This document shows positions 11,663 to 22,339 of a stretch of 64,000 nucleotides of DNA, in pieces (position 1 is the stretch's first letter; each line of letters starts with the position of its first letter). The notes under the pieces are model-generated. The model was not told the origin of the DNA and made no database searches. It saw only the letters and a program-made list of their open reading frames with translations. Source of the DNA: Guadua angustifolia (Eukaryota > Streptophyta > Magnoliopsida > Poales > Poaceae); the NCBI GenBank assembly GCA_036346375.1, contig JAYEVE010000988.1, positions 1-64,000 on the forward strand. Direction: 5' to 3'. The translations under genes were made by a program, and so were the position numbers.

Positions 11663-12322
11663 GTTATCAATGGAGAAAACTAAATAAATTATTTTAGTCA
11701 GCAATATTTGACCTGTTTGACCTGTGCAGCTCACAAGTCACAAGAAGAAAAGAATAGGCACATGTGCAGCTCACAAGTCACAGGAAGAAAAGAATAGGCA
11801 CATGAAAGATCTCATCTGCACTAACGTAGTCCATGTGAGTGAATACGATAAGCGAACCGAGCAAGTGATGAAAGATTATTATGAATGATACAATAAAAAA
11901 GAATGGGATGGTGTCTACCATTGAACAGGTCGAAAGGAAGACTACAAACATGTTCTTGTCAACATGCTGAATCTACTAAGAACATCTGCAGCATTAGTTT
12001 CAGAAGACTAACATCTATATATGTGCATGCTCTTTCTGCTCCACCACTCTAGAAAAATACAACAAATGAGCATAGAGCATGCTACAGACAATTATACCTA
12101 CCGGATAAGGTATAAGTTAATTTACAAAAGGAAAAAAAACTAAGGAAAAGAAAGCACGTACACATAATACCTTCAAGGAAGCATTGATGAAAATGCTGCT
12201 ATACCAGTGCATTTTTCACTTTCTCGATATAAATTCATGTGAGTGCTCACAGATCACTCTCACCTACTCAGCTGGTTTCTCTATCAAAACTTGCATATGA
12301 ACTTCGATCGCTGATCAGACTT
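11663..12322. other. Non-coding host sequence with a 40-bp tandem repeat
   Basis: This AT-rich stretch lies between element B and copia C. It holds a 40-bp unit repeated twice, head to tail, at 11723-11762 and 11763-11802, differing at one base (starting tgtgcagctcacaag). It is probably 3' flanking sequence of the ELM2 gene, because removing copia C joins it to 17725. No gene is recognised. Confidence 0.55.
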
Positions 12323-12704
12323 TGTTGGAGCAAACACCGAATTACTTCCTCAGTTGATCGCCAGACCCTCTGGAATTCTGCGGCAAAACCTGCACACAAC
12401 GGAAAACAGACGAAAACAGTATCATCCGACAATGTGCGCGTAGAGCAACAAGAACAGAGAAGACTTGAGTTTCTTTTTTCCTGGCGATACTTCCACCAGC
12501 CTTTTCTGGGTCTATTTATAGTCAGATTAGTCTGATACAACGTGTCCTACTCGGACTTACACAACTCAATTTTATCTCTACTCTAAGTAGACTCTGATTA
12601 CCAACCGACACAGTTAGCAGAGCAACAAACTGAAACTTCTACTAATTGACTCTGAAGATATTAGCAACTAAGCAACAGAATAAATGACAAGATTATAACT
12701 AACA
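12323..12704 (-). repeat. 3' LTR of copia C
   Basis: It begins tgttggagcaaacaccg and ends ataactaaca on the plus strand and matches 17352-17724 throughout. It has a 9-bp insertion near 12525 relative to its partner. A minus-strand purine run (AGAGGGGTGAT, about 12708-12718) lies directly inside it as the polypurine tract. Confidence 0.9.
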
Positions 12705-12714
12705 AATCACCCCT

Positions 12715-13368
12715 CTAATCTTGTTGTAGAGATTTCACGTCCACTATTCCCAGTTTCTGGTGCAGCTCCAGAAACCTGACTCTTCCCAGTGGCTTTGTCA
12801 ATATGTCCGCTAATTGCTCTTCAGACTTTATGTAGTTCACTTCCACCTTCCCTTCTGCAATGTTTTCCCGGATGAAGTGGTACCTCATATCGATGTGTTT
12901 GCTTCGAGTATGATAGACTGGATTTTTACTCAAAGCAATTGCCGACTTATTGTCAACAAGCAGTTCTACCTTCTTCGGCTCCTCATTCTTCAAATCCCCT
13001 AGCAGACGGCTCAACCATACTGCCTGACAGGTTGCTACTGCTGCTGATATATATTCTACCTCATAGGAGGACAATGCAACAATCTTCTGCTTTTGTGATG
13101 TCCAAGTTATCGGATTTGAACCAAACAGAAACACTGAGCCCATTGTACTCTTCCGGTCGTCTACATCCCCTGCGAGATCACTGTCGCAGTATCCTTTCAA
13201 TTCAGCTTTCATCTTCCCTCGTTTGCTGTAACAACACCCATAATTGAGAGTTCCTTTAACGTATCTCAGAATGTGTTTTACTGCGGCTAGGTGCTGAATT
13301 TTGGGCGCTGCCATGAATCTGCTAACAATTCCCACCGCGAGGGCTATGTCGGGCCTTGTGTTAACTAG
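12715..13368 (-). pseudogene. RNase H region of copia C
   Basis: The minus-strand frame gives VNTRPDIALAVGIVSRFMAA at the RT end, then AAVKHILRYVKGTLNYG, YCDSDLAGDVDDRKSTMGSV, ALSSYEVEYISAA, LLVDNKSAIALS and KHIDMRYHFIRE, ending ILTKPLGRVRFLELHQKLGI. These are the conserved blocks of copia RNase H, including the aspartates of the active site. The protein is cut off from reverse transcriptase by the LINE-like insertion at 13369-13714, which lies between the codons for KY and LVNTRPD. Confidence 0.88.
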
Positions 13369-13714
13369 GCATTGTTTTGTAGTCTGAGGAATTACTCTCC
13401 GAGGTGAAAACCTTTGGTCTGGCCTTCACTGGTTGGATCATGGCAATGGCGGTGCGTGTGCGTATCGAGTCCTTCTTGGAGGCGTTGTCATTGGAGAGCT
13501 TTTATCGGGGTCCAAGTGTTGCTATGATGGTGGATAGCCTTGAAGACAATATTGCGTGATGTAGTTTGCCGAGACGGTTCCTTTGTCTTTTCTTGTGTGT
13601 GTGTGTTTGGCTGTGTACACCCTAGCTGTGTAGAGGCCGAGAGTCTTCTTAGTATAATTGTATCACCTTGATGTAATTTACTAAGATTAATAAAAGCTTC
13701 CTTTATCGAAAAAA
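13369..13714 (+). mobile_element. 5'-truncated LINE-like 3' tail inside copia C
   Basis: These 346 bp interrupt the copia coding frame. They begin ggcattgttttgtag and end aataaaagcttcctttatcg followed by an A-run, a 3' end style typical of plant non-LTR elements. The same sequence occurs in reverse orientation at 17931-18280 as the 3' part of a longer element, so this copy is 5'-truncated, as target-primed reverse transcription usually leaves. A (GT)n stretch lies within it. No clear target duplication is visible. Confidence 0.75.
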
Positions 13715-15139
13715 GTATTTGAGGCTGCCCATTAGACTCCGATACTTTGTTTCTTCAACAGCTGACTCAGTTGCATTTTTTCTTAGCTTGAGTCTGTGCT
13801 CCATTGGAGTGGCACATGGGTTGCACTCCTCCATGCCAGACACCTTCAATATGTTTGCAGCAAAACTTGACTGGCACATGGTGATCCTCTCTTTGGTTTG
13901 TCTTACCTCTATTCCGAGGTAGTAGCTCAACAAACCTAGATCGCTCATGCTGAACAACTGCTTCATTTGCCCTTTGAACTCATTTATCATTCTCACATCC
14001 GATCCTGTGATTATCAGATCATCGACATACACGCCCACAAGCAATAGCAGTTTTCCCTTCTGTTTTCTATACACGGCATGATCATGTTGGCTTCTCTCAA
14101 AACCTAGTGAGATTAGAGTAGTGTCCAATTTGAAGTTCCAAGCCCTTGGCGCTTGGCGAAGACCGTATAATGCTTTCTTTAACTTTAACACAGTTCCTAT
14201 TGATGCATCAACTTCAAAACCCGGTGGCTGTGTTACATACACCTCCTCTGCTAATTCTCCATTTAAAAAGGCTGATTTCACATCCTTGTGATTTATTTCC
14301 CAGCTTCCTTCCGCAGCCAACCCAATAAGAAGCCTCACTATCTCCATCCTTGCTACTGGAGCATATACCTCTTCAAAGTCAATGCCCTGCTGCTGGGAGT
14401 AACCTTTTGCGACCAATCTGGCTTTATACTTAACTATATCGCCTTTTGCATTTTTCTTTACCTTGAATACCCATTTCAAGCCTATGGGTTTGTGGTTCTC
14501 ACGTAAACGTGCCTTCTCCCATGTATTGTTCCCAAGGATTGCCCTCATTTCTTCCTCCATCGCAAGTTTCCAGTGTTTTGTCTTCAGGGCTTCTTCAGTA
14601 CTCGAGGGTTCCTCAGCTCCCATTAGACATAGTCCATAGTATTCCAGATTGATTTCTTGAGTTGACTCATAGAGATCCTGAATTGTCCTGTACTTCCGTG
14701 GTGGTGTTTCTTCTGATGAATTGCTTGAAGGGCTTGAAAGAAATCCCTGAGAACTTCCATCTGTGCTATTTCTTTCTATTGAAGAAGCAGTACCGGGTGT
14801 ATTTAGCACCCCTCCACTCGCAGCAGCCCCTGTTGAATTAGGTGTGGAAGGTTCTGCCTCCTGATCATCTTCTTCCTGTAATCGATTTTCAGATTCTAGA
14901 TTTACAGGACTCGGTTTTAGTTCCACTTGGAAGATCTCTTTGAATGTTGGTGATGTTTCGCTCTGGTCTGCCTGGTCTGTCCAACGCCACAGCTTATCTT
15001 CTTGAAACACCACATCACGAGATACATGTACCTTGTTATTAGCAGGATCATACACCCGATAGGCTTTTGAGCCTGACTCGTACCCAAGAAACACCATTGG
15101 TTTGCTTCGGTATTCAAGCTTCTTCAGATGAGGTCTCAC
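13703..15139 (-). pseudogene. Integrase C-terminus and reverse transcriptase of copia C
   Basis: A 478-codon frame. The first 60 residues (RSKPMVFLGYESGSKAYRVY, HVSRDVVFQE) are the end of copia integrase. A serine/proline/acidic linker follows. Reverse transcriptase comes next: HWKLAMEEEMRAI, IGLKWVFKVKKN, YKARLVAKGYSQQQGIDFEE, FLNGELAEEVYVTQPPGFE, ALYGLRQAPRAW and the catalytic YVDD in GVYVDDLIITGS. It ends at SLMGSLKY, where the LINE-like insertion begins and adds three foreign residues before a stop. Most polymerase motifs are intact, so the insertion and upstream shifts are the main damage. Confidence 0.9.
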
Positions 15140-15169
15140 ATCCTTAACATGTACCAGGCAACTGAAGGT

Positions 15170-15905
15170 TCAAAGGTGAGACACTTTCGGTTTCCTCTGG
15201 TACCAAGCTTCAAAAGGTGTTCTTCCTTCAACACTCTTGGTGGCAGCCCGATTCAGCAGGTAGGTCGCAGTTGCTACTGCCTCTCCCCAAAACTTTCCTG
15301 GCACACTTCTAGCCTTCAGTAAGCTCCTCGCAGTGGACACGATGGTCCTGTTCCTCCTCTCGGCAACTCCATTTTGCTGAGGTGAGTATGGTGCTGTCAG
15401 ATGGTGCACGATACCCTGCTCAACTAGATATTCTTCAAATTTTGCAGAGACAAATTCTCCACCTCGATCTGTCCGCAGTGCCTTCAGCTTTTTTTTGTGA
15501 TTTGACCTCAGCTCTTGTCTTAACAAGCCTAAAGGCATTAAAGGCTTGATCTTTTGAGCTGAGCAAGACAGCCCACATGAAGCGCGAATAATCGTCCACC
15601 AACAACAGGATGTATTTCTTCCCTCCTGGAGTTGCTGGTGTGATGGGACCACATAGATATGCATGCAGTAATTCCAATGGTTGTTCTGCCCGGAAGCTTG
15701 CACTTTTGGGAAAAGGAAGCCGGCTTTGTTTCCCAGCTAAGCAAGCTTCACAAACTTGATCAATGTGATCAATACATGGCAATCCTTCGACCATACCTGT
15801 CTTTGACATCTCTCGGAGACTTCTGAAGTTTAAATGCCCATAGCGCGCATGCCACAGCCATTCTCTATCACCTTTGATAGCTAGAAGCACACCGGTTGTG
15901 TACAA
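15170..15905 (-). pseudogene. Integrase of copia C
   Basis: Two overlapping minus-strand frames, split by a frameshift near 15490, cover integrase. The HHCC zinc-binding part is HARYGHLNFRSLREM followed by CEACLAGKQSRLPFP. The catalytic core has LLVDDYSRFMWAVLL (first D), ALRTDRGGEFVSAKFEEYL (second D) and YSPQQNGVAERRNRTIV (catalytic E). A further frameshift near 15150 separates it from the C-terminal segment. Integrase would insert the DNA copy into the genome. Confidence 0.88.
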
Positions 15906-16015
15906 GTCAGATTCATGACATAGAGACGATTCTGTAGCCTCTGCACTTCAGTCATAAGCTGGCCTTCTTCGTCATAGATGCACATTGTGCCCTCCTGTAT
16001 GACTGTTTTATAGCC

Positions 16016-16530
16016 TTACTCATCTAGCTGCCCTAGGCTGACAATATTATTGCGAAGTGATGGGATGTAGTAAACATTGGACAGTATATGATGTTCCTCA
16101 TCTTTTCCTCTGAATAACGTCGTGCCTCTACCCCAGATATCCACACTGGAGCCATCACCGAATCTGACTGTTCCACGCACAGAAGTGTCCAGATCAGAGA
16201 AAATACCTCGGCACCCTGTCATATGATTACTGGCTCCCGTATCAAGATACCAGACTTCTGTAAAGTTCCTGTCTCCTTCTAGCATTGGCTTCATGCCTGC
16301 TTCTTTCAGTAACACATACTCTGAAGCTTGTGTCGTAGTTTGTTTCTCCTCTGTGCATTGAGCCATAAAGAGAACGGGATCATCTTCCTTTTTCTTTTCT
16401 ATGTAGAACGCCCTCTCCTTCTTCGGTTTCTTACACTCTGAGGCAAAATGACCATATTCATCACAGTTATAGCATTTAATCTTGGTTTTGTCAAACCTGC
16501 GGTGAGGCTTATCTTCGGCTTCAAACTTGC
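16016..16530 (-). pseudogene. Zinc knuckle and protease of copia C
   Basis: On the minus strand KIKCYNCDEYGHFASECKK is a CCHC nucleocapsid knuckle (C-x2-C-x4-H-x4-C) at about 16435-16490. It is followed without a stop by the protease, whose active site is WYLDTGASNHMTG at about 16230, then VRFGDGSSVDIWGRGT and NVYYIPSLRNNIVSLGQL. Aspartic protease would cut the polyprotein. The frame ends at a stop at 16016, before the integrase start. Confidence 0.85.
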
Positions 16531-16731
16531 GGAGGGTTTTGGCTTCTCCATCTTCAGCAAACCCTCATGACCTCGACCTCGGCCCGTCCTCGGCGCGACC
16601 TCGCCTCGCCAACCTCCTTCTGTTGGCGCTACTTGATGCTTCATCTGCACCTTTGCCTCTCACGGACATTGCTTCAGAGTTTGATGCCAACATGAGCTGA
16701 CTTCCTTCTTCTCTCTGTTGGCGCCGGCCTT

Positions 16732-17319
16732 TCAACGTCTCCTCGAAAGCTGCGGCCTCCGGCTGCCGGAGACAGACATGATCGAGAGATCTCCCCACTG
16801 TTCAATTGTTCCGACAATTGGCATGAATTTGTCGGGAACAGAACTGAACAATTTCTCCACTACGGTAGATTCCGTCATCTCAGCACCAAGTGATCGGATC
16901 TCGCTCACCAAGGTGGTCAAACGTAATGAGAACTTATTAATGCTCTCCTCTTCCTCCATATTCAACCGATTAAACTGCCTTTTCAGTACCTGAACCCGAG
17001 CTTGCTTCACTCAATCCTCTCCAACACGCATTTCGTTCAACGTGTTCCATGCTTCTCTTGCAGTTGGCTTTTGTGCTATCACCATCAGCACTTCATCAGG
17101 AACTGATTGAGCCAACGCGGCCAAAGCCCCTTGATCTGTTTCTGGATCGATCACAGGACCTCCTTCAATTGCCGACCAGACCCCAAGAGAACTGAGAAGG
17201 ATCTTCATCTTCATCGACCACACGCCATAATTCATGTCGGTCAGCATCGGGTACTGAATTGGCACGCTTGCCCTCGTCGGTGCTGCTCTTACTTGGATCT
17301 GCCCTGCATGCTGAGACAT
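16732..17319 (-). pseudogene. Gag of copia C
   Basis: The gag begins MSQHAGQIQVRA (ATG at 17319), followed by LTDMNYGVWSMKMKILLSSL and PTAREAWNTLNEMRVGED, which is the UBN2-type copia gag. A single TGA at 17011-17013 (context GED-stop-VKQARVQVLKRQF) then interrupts it. The family sequence continues in the same frame to LFSSVPDKFMPIVGTIEQW. A CGA to TGA transition would explain the stop. Downstream the frame is lost in a serine/arginine-rich segment before the zinc knuckle. Confidence 0.85.
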
Positions 17320-17337
17320 GATCTTTGATTCCCAGAT

Positions 17338-17349
17338 GCTCTGATACCA
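17338..17349 (-). other. Primer binding site of copia C
   Basis: The minus strand reads TGGTATCAGAGC, complementary to the 3' end of initiator methionine tRNA, two bases inside the 5' LTR. This is the standard plant copia priming site. Confidence 0.92.
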
Positions 17350-17351
17350 AT

Positions 17352-17724
17352 TGTTGGAGCAAACACCGAATTACTTCCTCAGTTGATCGCCAGACCCTCT
17401 GGAATTCTGCGGCAAAACCTGCACACAATGGAAAACAGACGAAAACAGTATCGTTCAACAATGTGCGCGTAGAGAAACAAGAACAGAGAAGACTTGAGTT
17501 TCTTTTTCCCTGGTGATACTTCTACCAGCCTTTTCTGGGTTTATTTATAGTCTGATACAACGTGTCCTACTCGGACTTACACAACTCAATTTTATCCCTA
17601 CTCTAATCGGACTCTGATTACCAACCGACACAGTTAGCAGAGCAACAAACCGAAACTTCTACTAATTGACTCTGAAGATATTAGCGACTAAGCAACAGAA
17701 TAAACGATAAGATTATAACTAACA
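17352..17724 (-). repeat. 5' LTR of copia C
   Basis: It is the partner of 12323-12704, with the same TGTTGGAGC...ACTAACA ends. A TATTTATAG promoter-like motif sits near 17540. It is followed on the right by the target duplication GACTT. Confidence 0.9.
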
Positions 17725-17930
17725 GACTTCCATCCATCTGCTGAAGCACCAAGCAAATTGTTCCAACGCTTGGCTCGCAGCAACTCATGTGCATTATCAT
17801 CAGCATAACCAAATCAATGAGTGGAAGAATTTATCAATTCAGTCTCTTAACAAGGAGAAAAGTGAATTACCAAACTTCAATCAGGTTCTTAAAATCTGAT
17901 CAGCAACTACCGATCCAGATCCATGCAGTG
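17725..17930 (-). other. 3' end and 3' flank of the ELM2 gene, displaced by insertions
   Basis: This is host sequence between copia C and the LINE-like element. Its right edge holds the 13-bp target duplication (17918-17930) and, on the minus strand directly after it, the codons for L-D-R and a TAG stop at 17907-17909. These complete the ELM2 exon if the LINE-like element is mentally removed. The rest should be the 3' untranslated region. A 40-codon open stretch at about 17730-17815 (minus) has a stop immediately upstream and is not called. Confidence 0.65.
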
Positions 17931-18999
17931 TTTTTTCGATAAAGGAAGCTTTTATTAATCTTAGTAAATTACATCAAGGTGATACAATTATACTAAGAAG
18001 ACTCCCGGCTTCTACACAGTTAGGGTGTACACAGCCAAACACACACACACACAAGAAAAGACAAAGGAACCATCGCGGCAAACTACATCACGCAATATTG
18101 TCTTCAAGGCTATTCACCATCATAGCAACACTTGGACCGCGATAAAAGCTCTCCAATGACAACGCCTCCAAGAAGGACTCGATACGCACATGCACCGCCA
18201 TTGCCATGATCCAACCAGTGAAGGCCAGACCAAAGGTTTTCACCTCGGAGAGTAAATCCTCAGACTACAAAACAATGCCTTCAACAAGGCCATTGTCAGG
18301 CACAACCAACTAAGGTCAGACCTAGGGATTTCTCACTGAAGTCGAAATACCGGAGATCCCAGTTTGCAACCACCATCATTCCAAGCTAGTGCCACCATAC
18401 CACTTAATCTTAGCCAATAGCAATGGCCACCTTCTCAAGGCCAGACAAACAATTTTTAGATGTTCAACTCTACGATGAGACAGATTTGCGAGCTAGCCAA
18501 TAGGCACACAATCATCAAGTCCATAGAGTGCATCTAAAAATGAGTTGTGTTGCCTAAGCGAATCCATGAATCGATGCTAAGATGACATAGGTCAAAAGAA
18601 ATGTATGAACAACGCTAGTAAGAGATGAAGACGCTGAAGCGAAGAGTAGTCACCTAGATCGTCCATCATCCACAAGTTGCCGAAGCCAGCCACCAGCACC
18701 AGTGTTGGCAACAACAAGTGAGGATCTAACTTAAACCACCATAAGGCACCGAGGGCCAGCAGAATGCCACCGCCTGGCCAGACCCCCAACGTCGCCGCCT
18801 TGTGAAGGACCAGATGCCGACCCTCAAGCCGATGCATAGGTGGGGTTGCCACTGTGAAGGACCAGACGCCGACCCTCAAGCTGATGCATAGGTGGGGCGC
18901 CACACCCGGGAACAGCGACTGACATTCGGCCGGCAAGACTCCCACCAAGAACAGCTAAATCCAGGGGCCGAGAGCATGGATCCGGAGAGGGGCACCAAA
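17931..18999 (-). mobile_element. LINE-like retroelement, non-autonomous, with 13-bp target duplication
   Basis: This 1069-bp insertion has its 3' A-run at 17931-17936 (poly-T on plus). It is flanked by gatccatgcagtg (17918-17930) and gatccgtgtagtg (19000-19012), a 13-bp target duplication differing by two transitions. The 3' 350 bp match the tail in copia C. No reverse transcriptase or endonuclease frame exists, so it would depend on proteins from a relative. It contains a 45-bp direct repeat (18801-18845 and 18853-18897) and ends in the tttatcg-A(n) tail. It appears full length or internally deleted, but the family cannot be named. Confidence 0.8.
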
Positions 19000-19896
19000 G
19001 ATCCGTGTAGTGTGTATTCTGAATGCAAACGGTGTGCTTGGTACTGTGATACTTAGTTGCACTGTGACCAAGACGGTTACCCAAGAATTTAAATTCTGTC
19101 TCATCCTCATCATCACTATCTATATTCCTTGGAGTAATCCTATTTTGGTAACACCTCCATCTAAGAAGAAAACAATTAAAATAATAGCTCACAAGTTCTT
19201 TCCTGCCCTTCAAGTGAAAAAATAAGTGGAGACGATTCCAAAAATTCCTGCGTGAAGATGATGCATTGAGTCGTGCTACAGCCTTGAAATTTGCCTCCTC
19301 ATCATCTGTCCAAGAAAGTGCAATTTCCTCACCCATAAGATCAAATCCCCAATCAAAGAAAGCTGAACCAAGTTCACGTCTCAGCAGAAGTCGCCTTTCT
19401 GCTACATGAAACCTAACACAATCTACTGATCCTGGAAGGTTGCAGCCGCAAACATCTTCTCTTCCTTTGCCAATAGGGCCACAGCAAAATAGTGCTTTCC
19501 TGTTTCCATTTTCTGGAGGCCAGACTTTTGTGCCCAACCATTTTAAGGTTTCAGGATCGTTATAACTTACAGGCAGCTCACCGGTCCATTGTGGCACCTG
19601 TGCTTGATAGTTGGAGCCCACCGGTATTTCATTCCTCTGCCAACTTGTAAGAAGCCAACCATCAAAATATTTATGCCGCTTCCCACCCTCATGTATCCCT
19701 TGTCTAGTCAAGTTGCTCTCCGGTTCTATGAACATTGAAGACCCATTCATATTTTCTACAACTGTTGTTAATTCATTAATACATGAACTGGGATGTTCGA
19801 CCACAAGTTGAGGTTCTTTACTGCATTTTGCTTGTGCATCCGTCCTGGCACAGGTAGAACTCATACAGCATGTGCAATCTATTGGAAATATTTCCT
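18824..19896 (-). CDS. ELM2-domain (ARID/ELM2 family) protein, last exon
   Basis: The minus-strand exon starts after a splice acceptor (TCGGTGCAG) at 19897. It encodes VPQWTGELPVSYNDPETLKW, LGTKVWPPE, GPIGKGREDVCGCNLPGSVD, CVRFHVAERRLLLRRELGSA and FFDWGFDLMGEEIALSWTDD. This matches the ELM2-containing C-terminal half of plant ARID/ELM2 nuclear proteins, which in this family contact histone-deacetylase type complexes. It continues with FWNRLHLFF, YYFNCFLLRWR and an acidic IDSDDEDE. The natural end, CIQNTHYTDLDR plus stop, is split by the LINE-like insertion after D of TDL. The frame now runs about 55 codons into the element and stops at 18824. I see no ARID-domain exons upstream before the segmental duplication at 20827, so the gene may be a truncated copy. 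Family assignment is firm; function is inferred. Confidence 0.75.
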
Positions 19897-20826
19897 GCAC
19901 CGACAGTAAAGGAAGAGTTAATTTCAGCAGTATGAGTAAGCAATATATCAGGTTCTATAGCAAAATTATGTATTAGCAATCACAAAGACAATCCATGACA
20001 ATGACAATTTTAGAACTTGAAATTTCTTTTGCAACCACACAAGATTTTGAGTTACCTCATAATCCCATTTTCAGGTTATAGTTTCTTTGGCAAATAAAAA
20101 AAATTGAATTGTAGTCAAATTCCAATTCTACATGAATTAGAATTGGGACTAAAATTACAGAAGCTAAATTCAGTTCAGGAATCTAAACAGACCCTTAGGT
20201 AAATCATAAAATGCAGAAGAATTTATACACGCAATAGCAGTAGGTTTAGCCGTGATGTTCAATGTAGATCATGTACTCAGGGTATTTTGTCAGCATTAGT
20301 TCAAGAGCCTGTAAATTTCTTCTTCATTCTAGTCTTCTGTGTTCTTGAGCGTCTGAACTAATACTGTAACTTTATCTACAATATTCTTTCAGAACAGAAC
20401 CCCATGTAAATAGGCTTCCTAATTAAGTAGAGTTTCTAAACAGAGCAACATCTCCCTAAATGCAATGAACTGACAACGATAGTGCAGGGGTCTGTGGACC
20501 CCGCAAAATAGAAGGCCTAATGTTATGGCATGATTGGGAGGAGGATAGTTGGGGTATGATTGAAGAAGGTAGCAGCATGTAGGCAGGAACAGAGAGAGGA
20601 AGGAGCTTTGGCAGGTGAGCAAGTTGTTATTGGCATGCTTTCATCACTGTTGCCTCAACATGCTCATGCCACTGCACCCGCTGCTTTGCGCCAGCAGACA
20701 TCAACAACCACAACCTCACCACCAGGAAGAGCATCGACCTCACCGCGCCTATTTGGATGCACCGCAAGCACAGCTGTGACAACCAGATCTGGCAAGGAGG
20801 AGAGCAGCTTCGGTCAGATCTAACAG
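19897..20826 (-). other. Intron-like / unassigned sequence upstream of the ELM2 exon
   Basis: AT-rich sequence. One possible minus-strand terminal exon lies at 20246-20308: after an acceptor TTTACAG it encodes 20 residues (LMLTKYPEYMIYIEHHG at the end) and a TAA. I could not place it in a family. The remainder shows no coding signal. If the ELM2 gene were intact its preceding exon should be here; none was recognised. Confidence 0.4.
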
Positions 20827-22339
20827 CCACGAGAAGCACCACGGAAGGAAGCACAGCTCGGTCAGTTCCAACCTAGATCTAGATAGTAGGATGCAACACC
20901 AGCCCCAACGCTGGTCCCCGTGGATCTTCAACACCAACCACACCATCCTCGGCGCTCGTCACCACCAACCCGAGCTCAGCAATAGAGACCACAGCCTCGG
21001 ACGCCAGTGCTTAGATCTAGCAGTTGTTACTGAAGAGATTAAAGGGAGAGGATGCTGTGAAAGGCCCGCCACCGCCCGTCGGCCAGCGAGCGGCCGCCTG
21101 TGGCGGCGACGACGGATTAGACGAGGTTGCCGAGTTAGTAAATTACTCAATTAACACCGCGTGGAGCACATTCTAGCCTTGACACCACCATTTGATTTGT
21201 ACTCCTACTTCCTACCGAAATATGCAGGCATATAATGTGTGAATCAATGAATCAAACACATCTGCGACTGCATTCATGGAACACTTGTCGTGCAGCAGAA
21301 AGTTGGTTATCAGACTCAATAAGTTGATAACTGAGTTGGGAGTCAACTTCCATGAATTCTGTGATCTATTTGTCAAGATTTACAAGATGGTATGGACCAT
21401 TTGCAGCATAAAAAGGTTACAATTTTCCTCTTTGTCAAATGATCTGGACAACAGCTTTTAGGATAAGGGACCACTACCAGGTACCTCACTCATGCCTAAC
21501 TTAGTGTTACTCGCTCGCTTACTACTACTGGGATTCCCAAGTGACAACCAATATCTTTGAAACTGTGGAAACAGAGAGAAATAATCGAGATGTCAGAGCG
21601 GTGCTCAGTGACATAACGAATGAACACAGCTGTATATTGAGGTCACAACTCACAACTGATGGAAAATATCTAGAGCCATCCTCTTCACCATCCTCAGAAG
21701 AGGATGACTCGATTTCACACAAATTTTACTGCAAGCTTATGCTTCAACTGAAGCTACAATGCAACACCAAATTCTTCTCCACTCTGGGCTGCACAGAGCA
21801 ATAGACAAACAAATGACCTGAAGGATAAGTAGAACAAGATGATTAAGAATACATGTAAATCAATCAAATATAGTGTCAGGCAGCATTAGCATGCTGCTGT
21901 ATCAATCACACAAAAAATATGTCTCAAGTCTTTTGCATGCAACACTCTCACACCATGGGGTTCTGTTCTATGACTGATAGGCACACACGACAGGCACAGC
22001 TGAGCTGACCCTCTTATTTCAAGCACACACATAACCACAACATAGATGATACTTAGTCTCATAAGAGACACACACAGATTAACATACTATCAAACACACC
22101 AACTTGGTGGATGCACGCAGCGTCAAACACTAATTTATTCTTTAGGAAACACACCAACTTGGCAAGCAACACTTGATCAACTGTAGCAACGGCAGTAGTA
22201 GCAAGCACCAACATGTCCATGTCTTACCACCACAAAATCTACAAAGGTCGCAAGTACAAATACAACCGATTACATGAAAGAAAAAAAAAATGCAAGGGAG
22301 AGTGCATCGTGTATGTGTACCTGAACAGCTCACGCTGGC
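20827..22339 (-). other. 3' flank of NB-LRR-like gene A
   Basis: This is non-coding sequence conserved with 42321-42493 plus 47252-48650. On the minus strand, shortly after the stop codon, CAG followed by GTACACATACACG at about 22318-22325 could be a splice donor in the 3' untranslated region, and the same sequence occurs in copy B. Small open frames on both strands at 21525-21804 are kept in both copies but show no family resemblance. Confidence 0.5.

Larger units (their letters stand above)
12323..17724 (-). mobile_element. Ty1/copia retrotransposon C with both LTRs
   Basis: This is a complete copia element on the minus strand: 3' LTR 12323-12704, body, and 5' LTR 17352-17724. It is flanked by a perfect 5-bp target duplication GACTT at 12318-12322 and 17725-17729. 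The domain order is gag, protease, integrase, reverse transcriptase, RNase H. The LTRs differ by roughly 17-18 substitutions plus a 9-bp indel by eye, so it is not recent. A LINE-like tail (13369-13714) interrupts the RT/RNase H junction, and several stops and frameshifts break gag and pol. Confidence 0.93.

Noticed and set aside
17165..17461. 98-codon minus-strand frame starting in the copia C LTR
   Set aside because: It begins in the LTR and overlaps the start of gag in another frame; a shadow of the element.
17730..17815. Exon-like minus-strand stretch encoding about 28 protein-like residues (ADDNAHELLRAKRWNNLLG)
   Set aside because: A stop codon sits directly upstream in frame and no splice acceptor was seen. 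Position fits the 3' untranslated region of the ELM2 gene.
21541..21804. 87-codon plus-strand frame conserved at 47820-48083
   Set aside because: Both lie in the duplicated 3' flank, so conservation follows from the duplication. The opposite strand is equally open and no protein family is recognisable.
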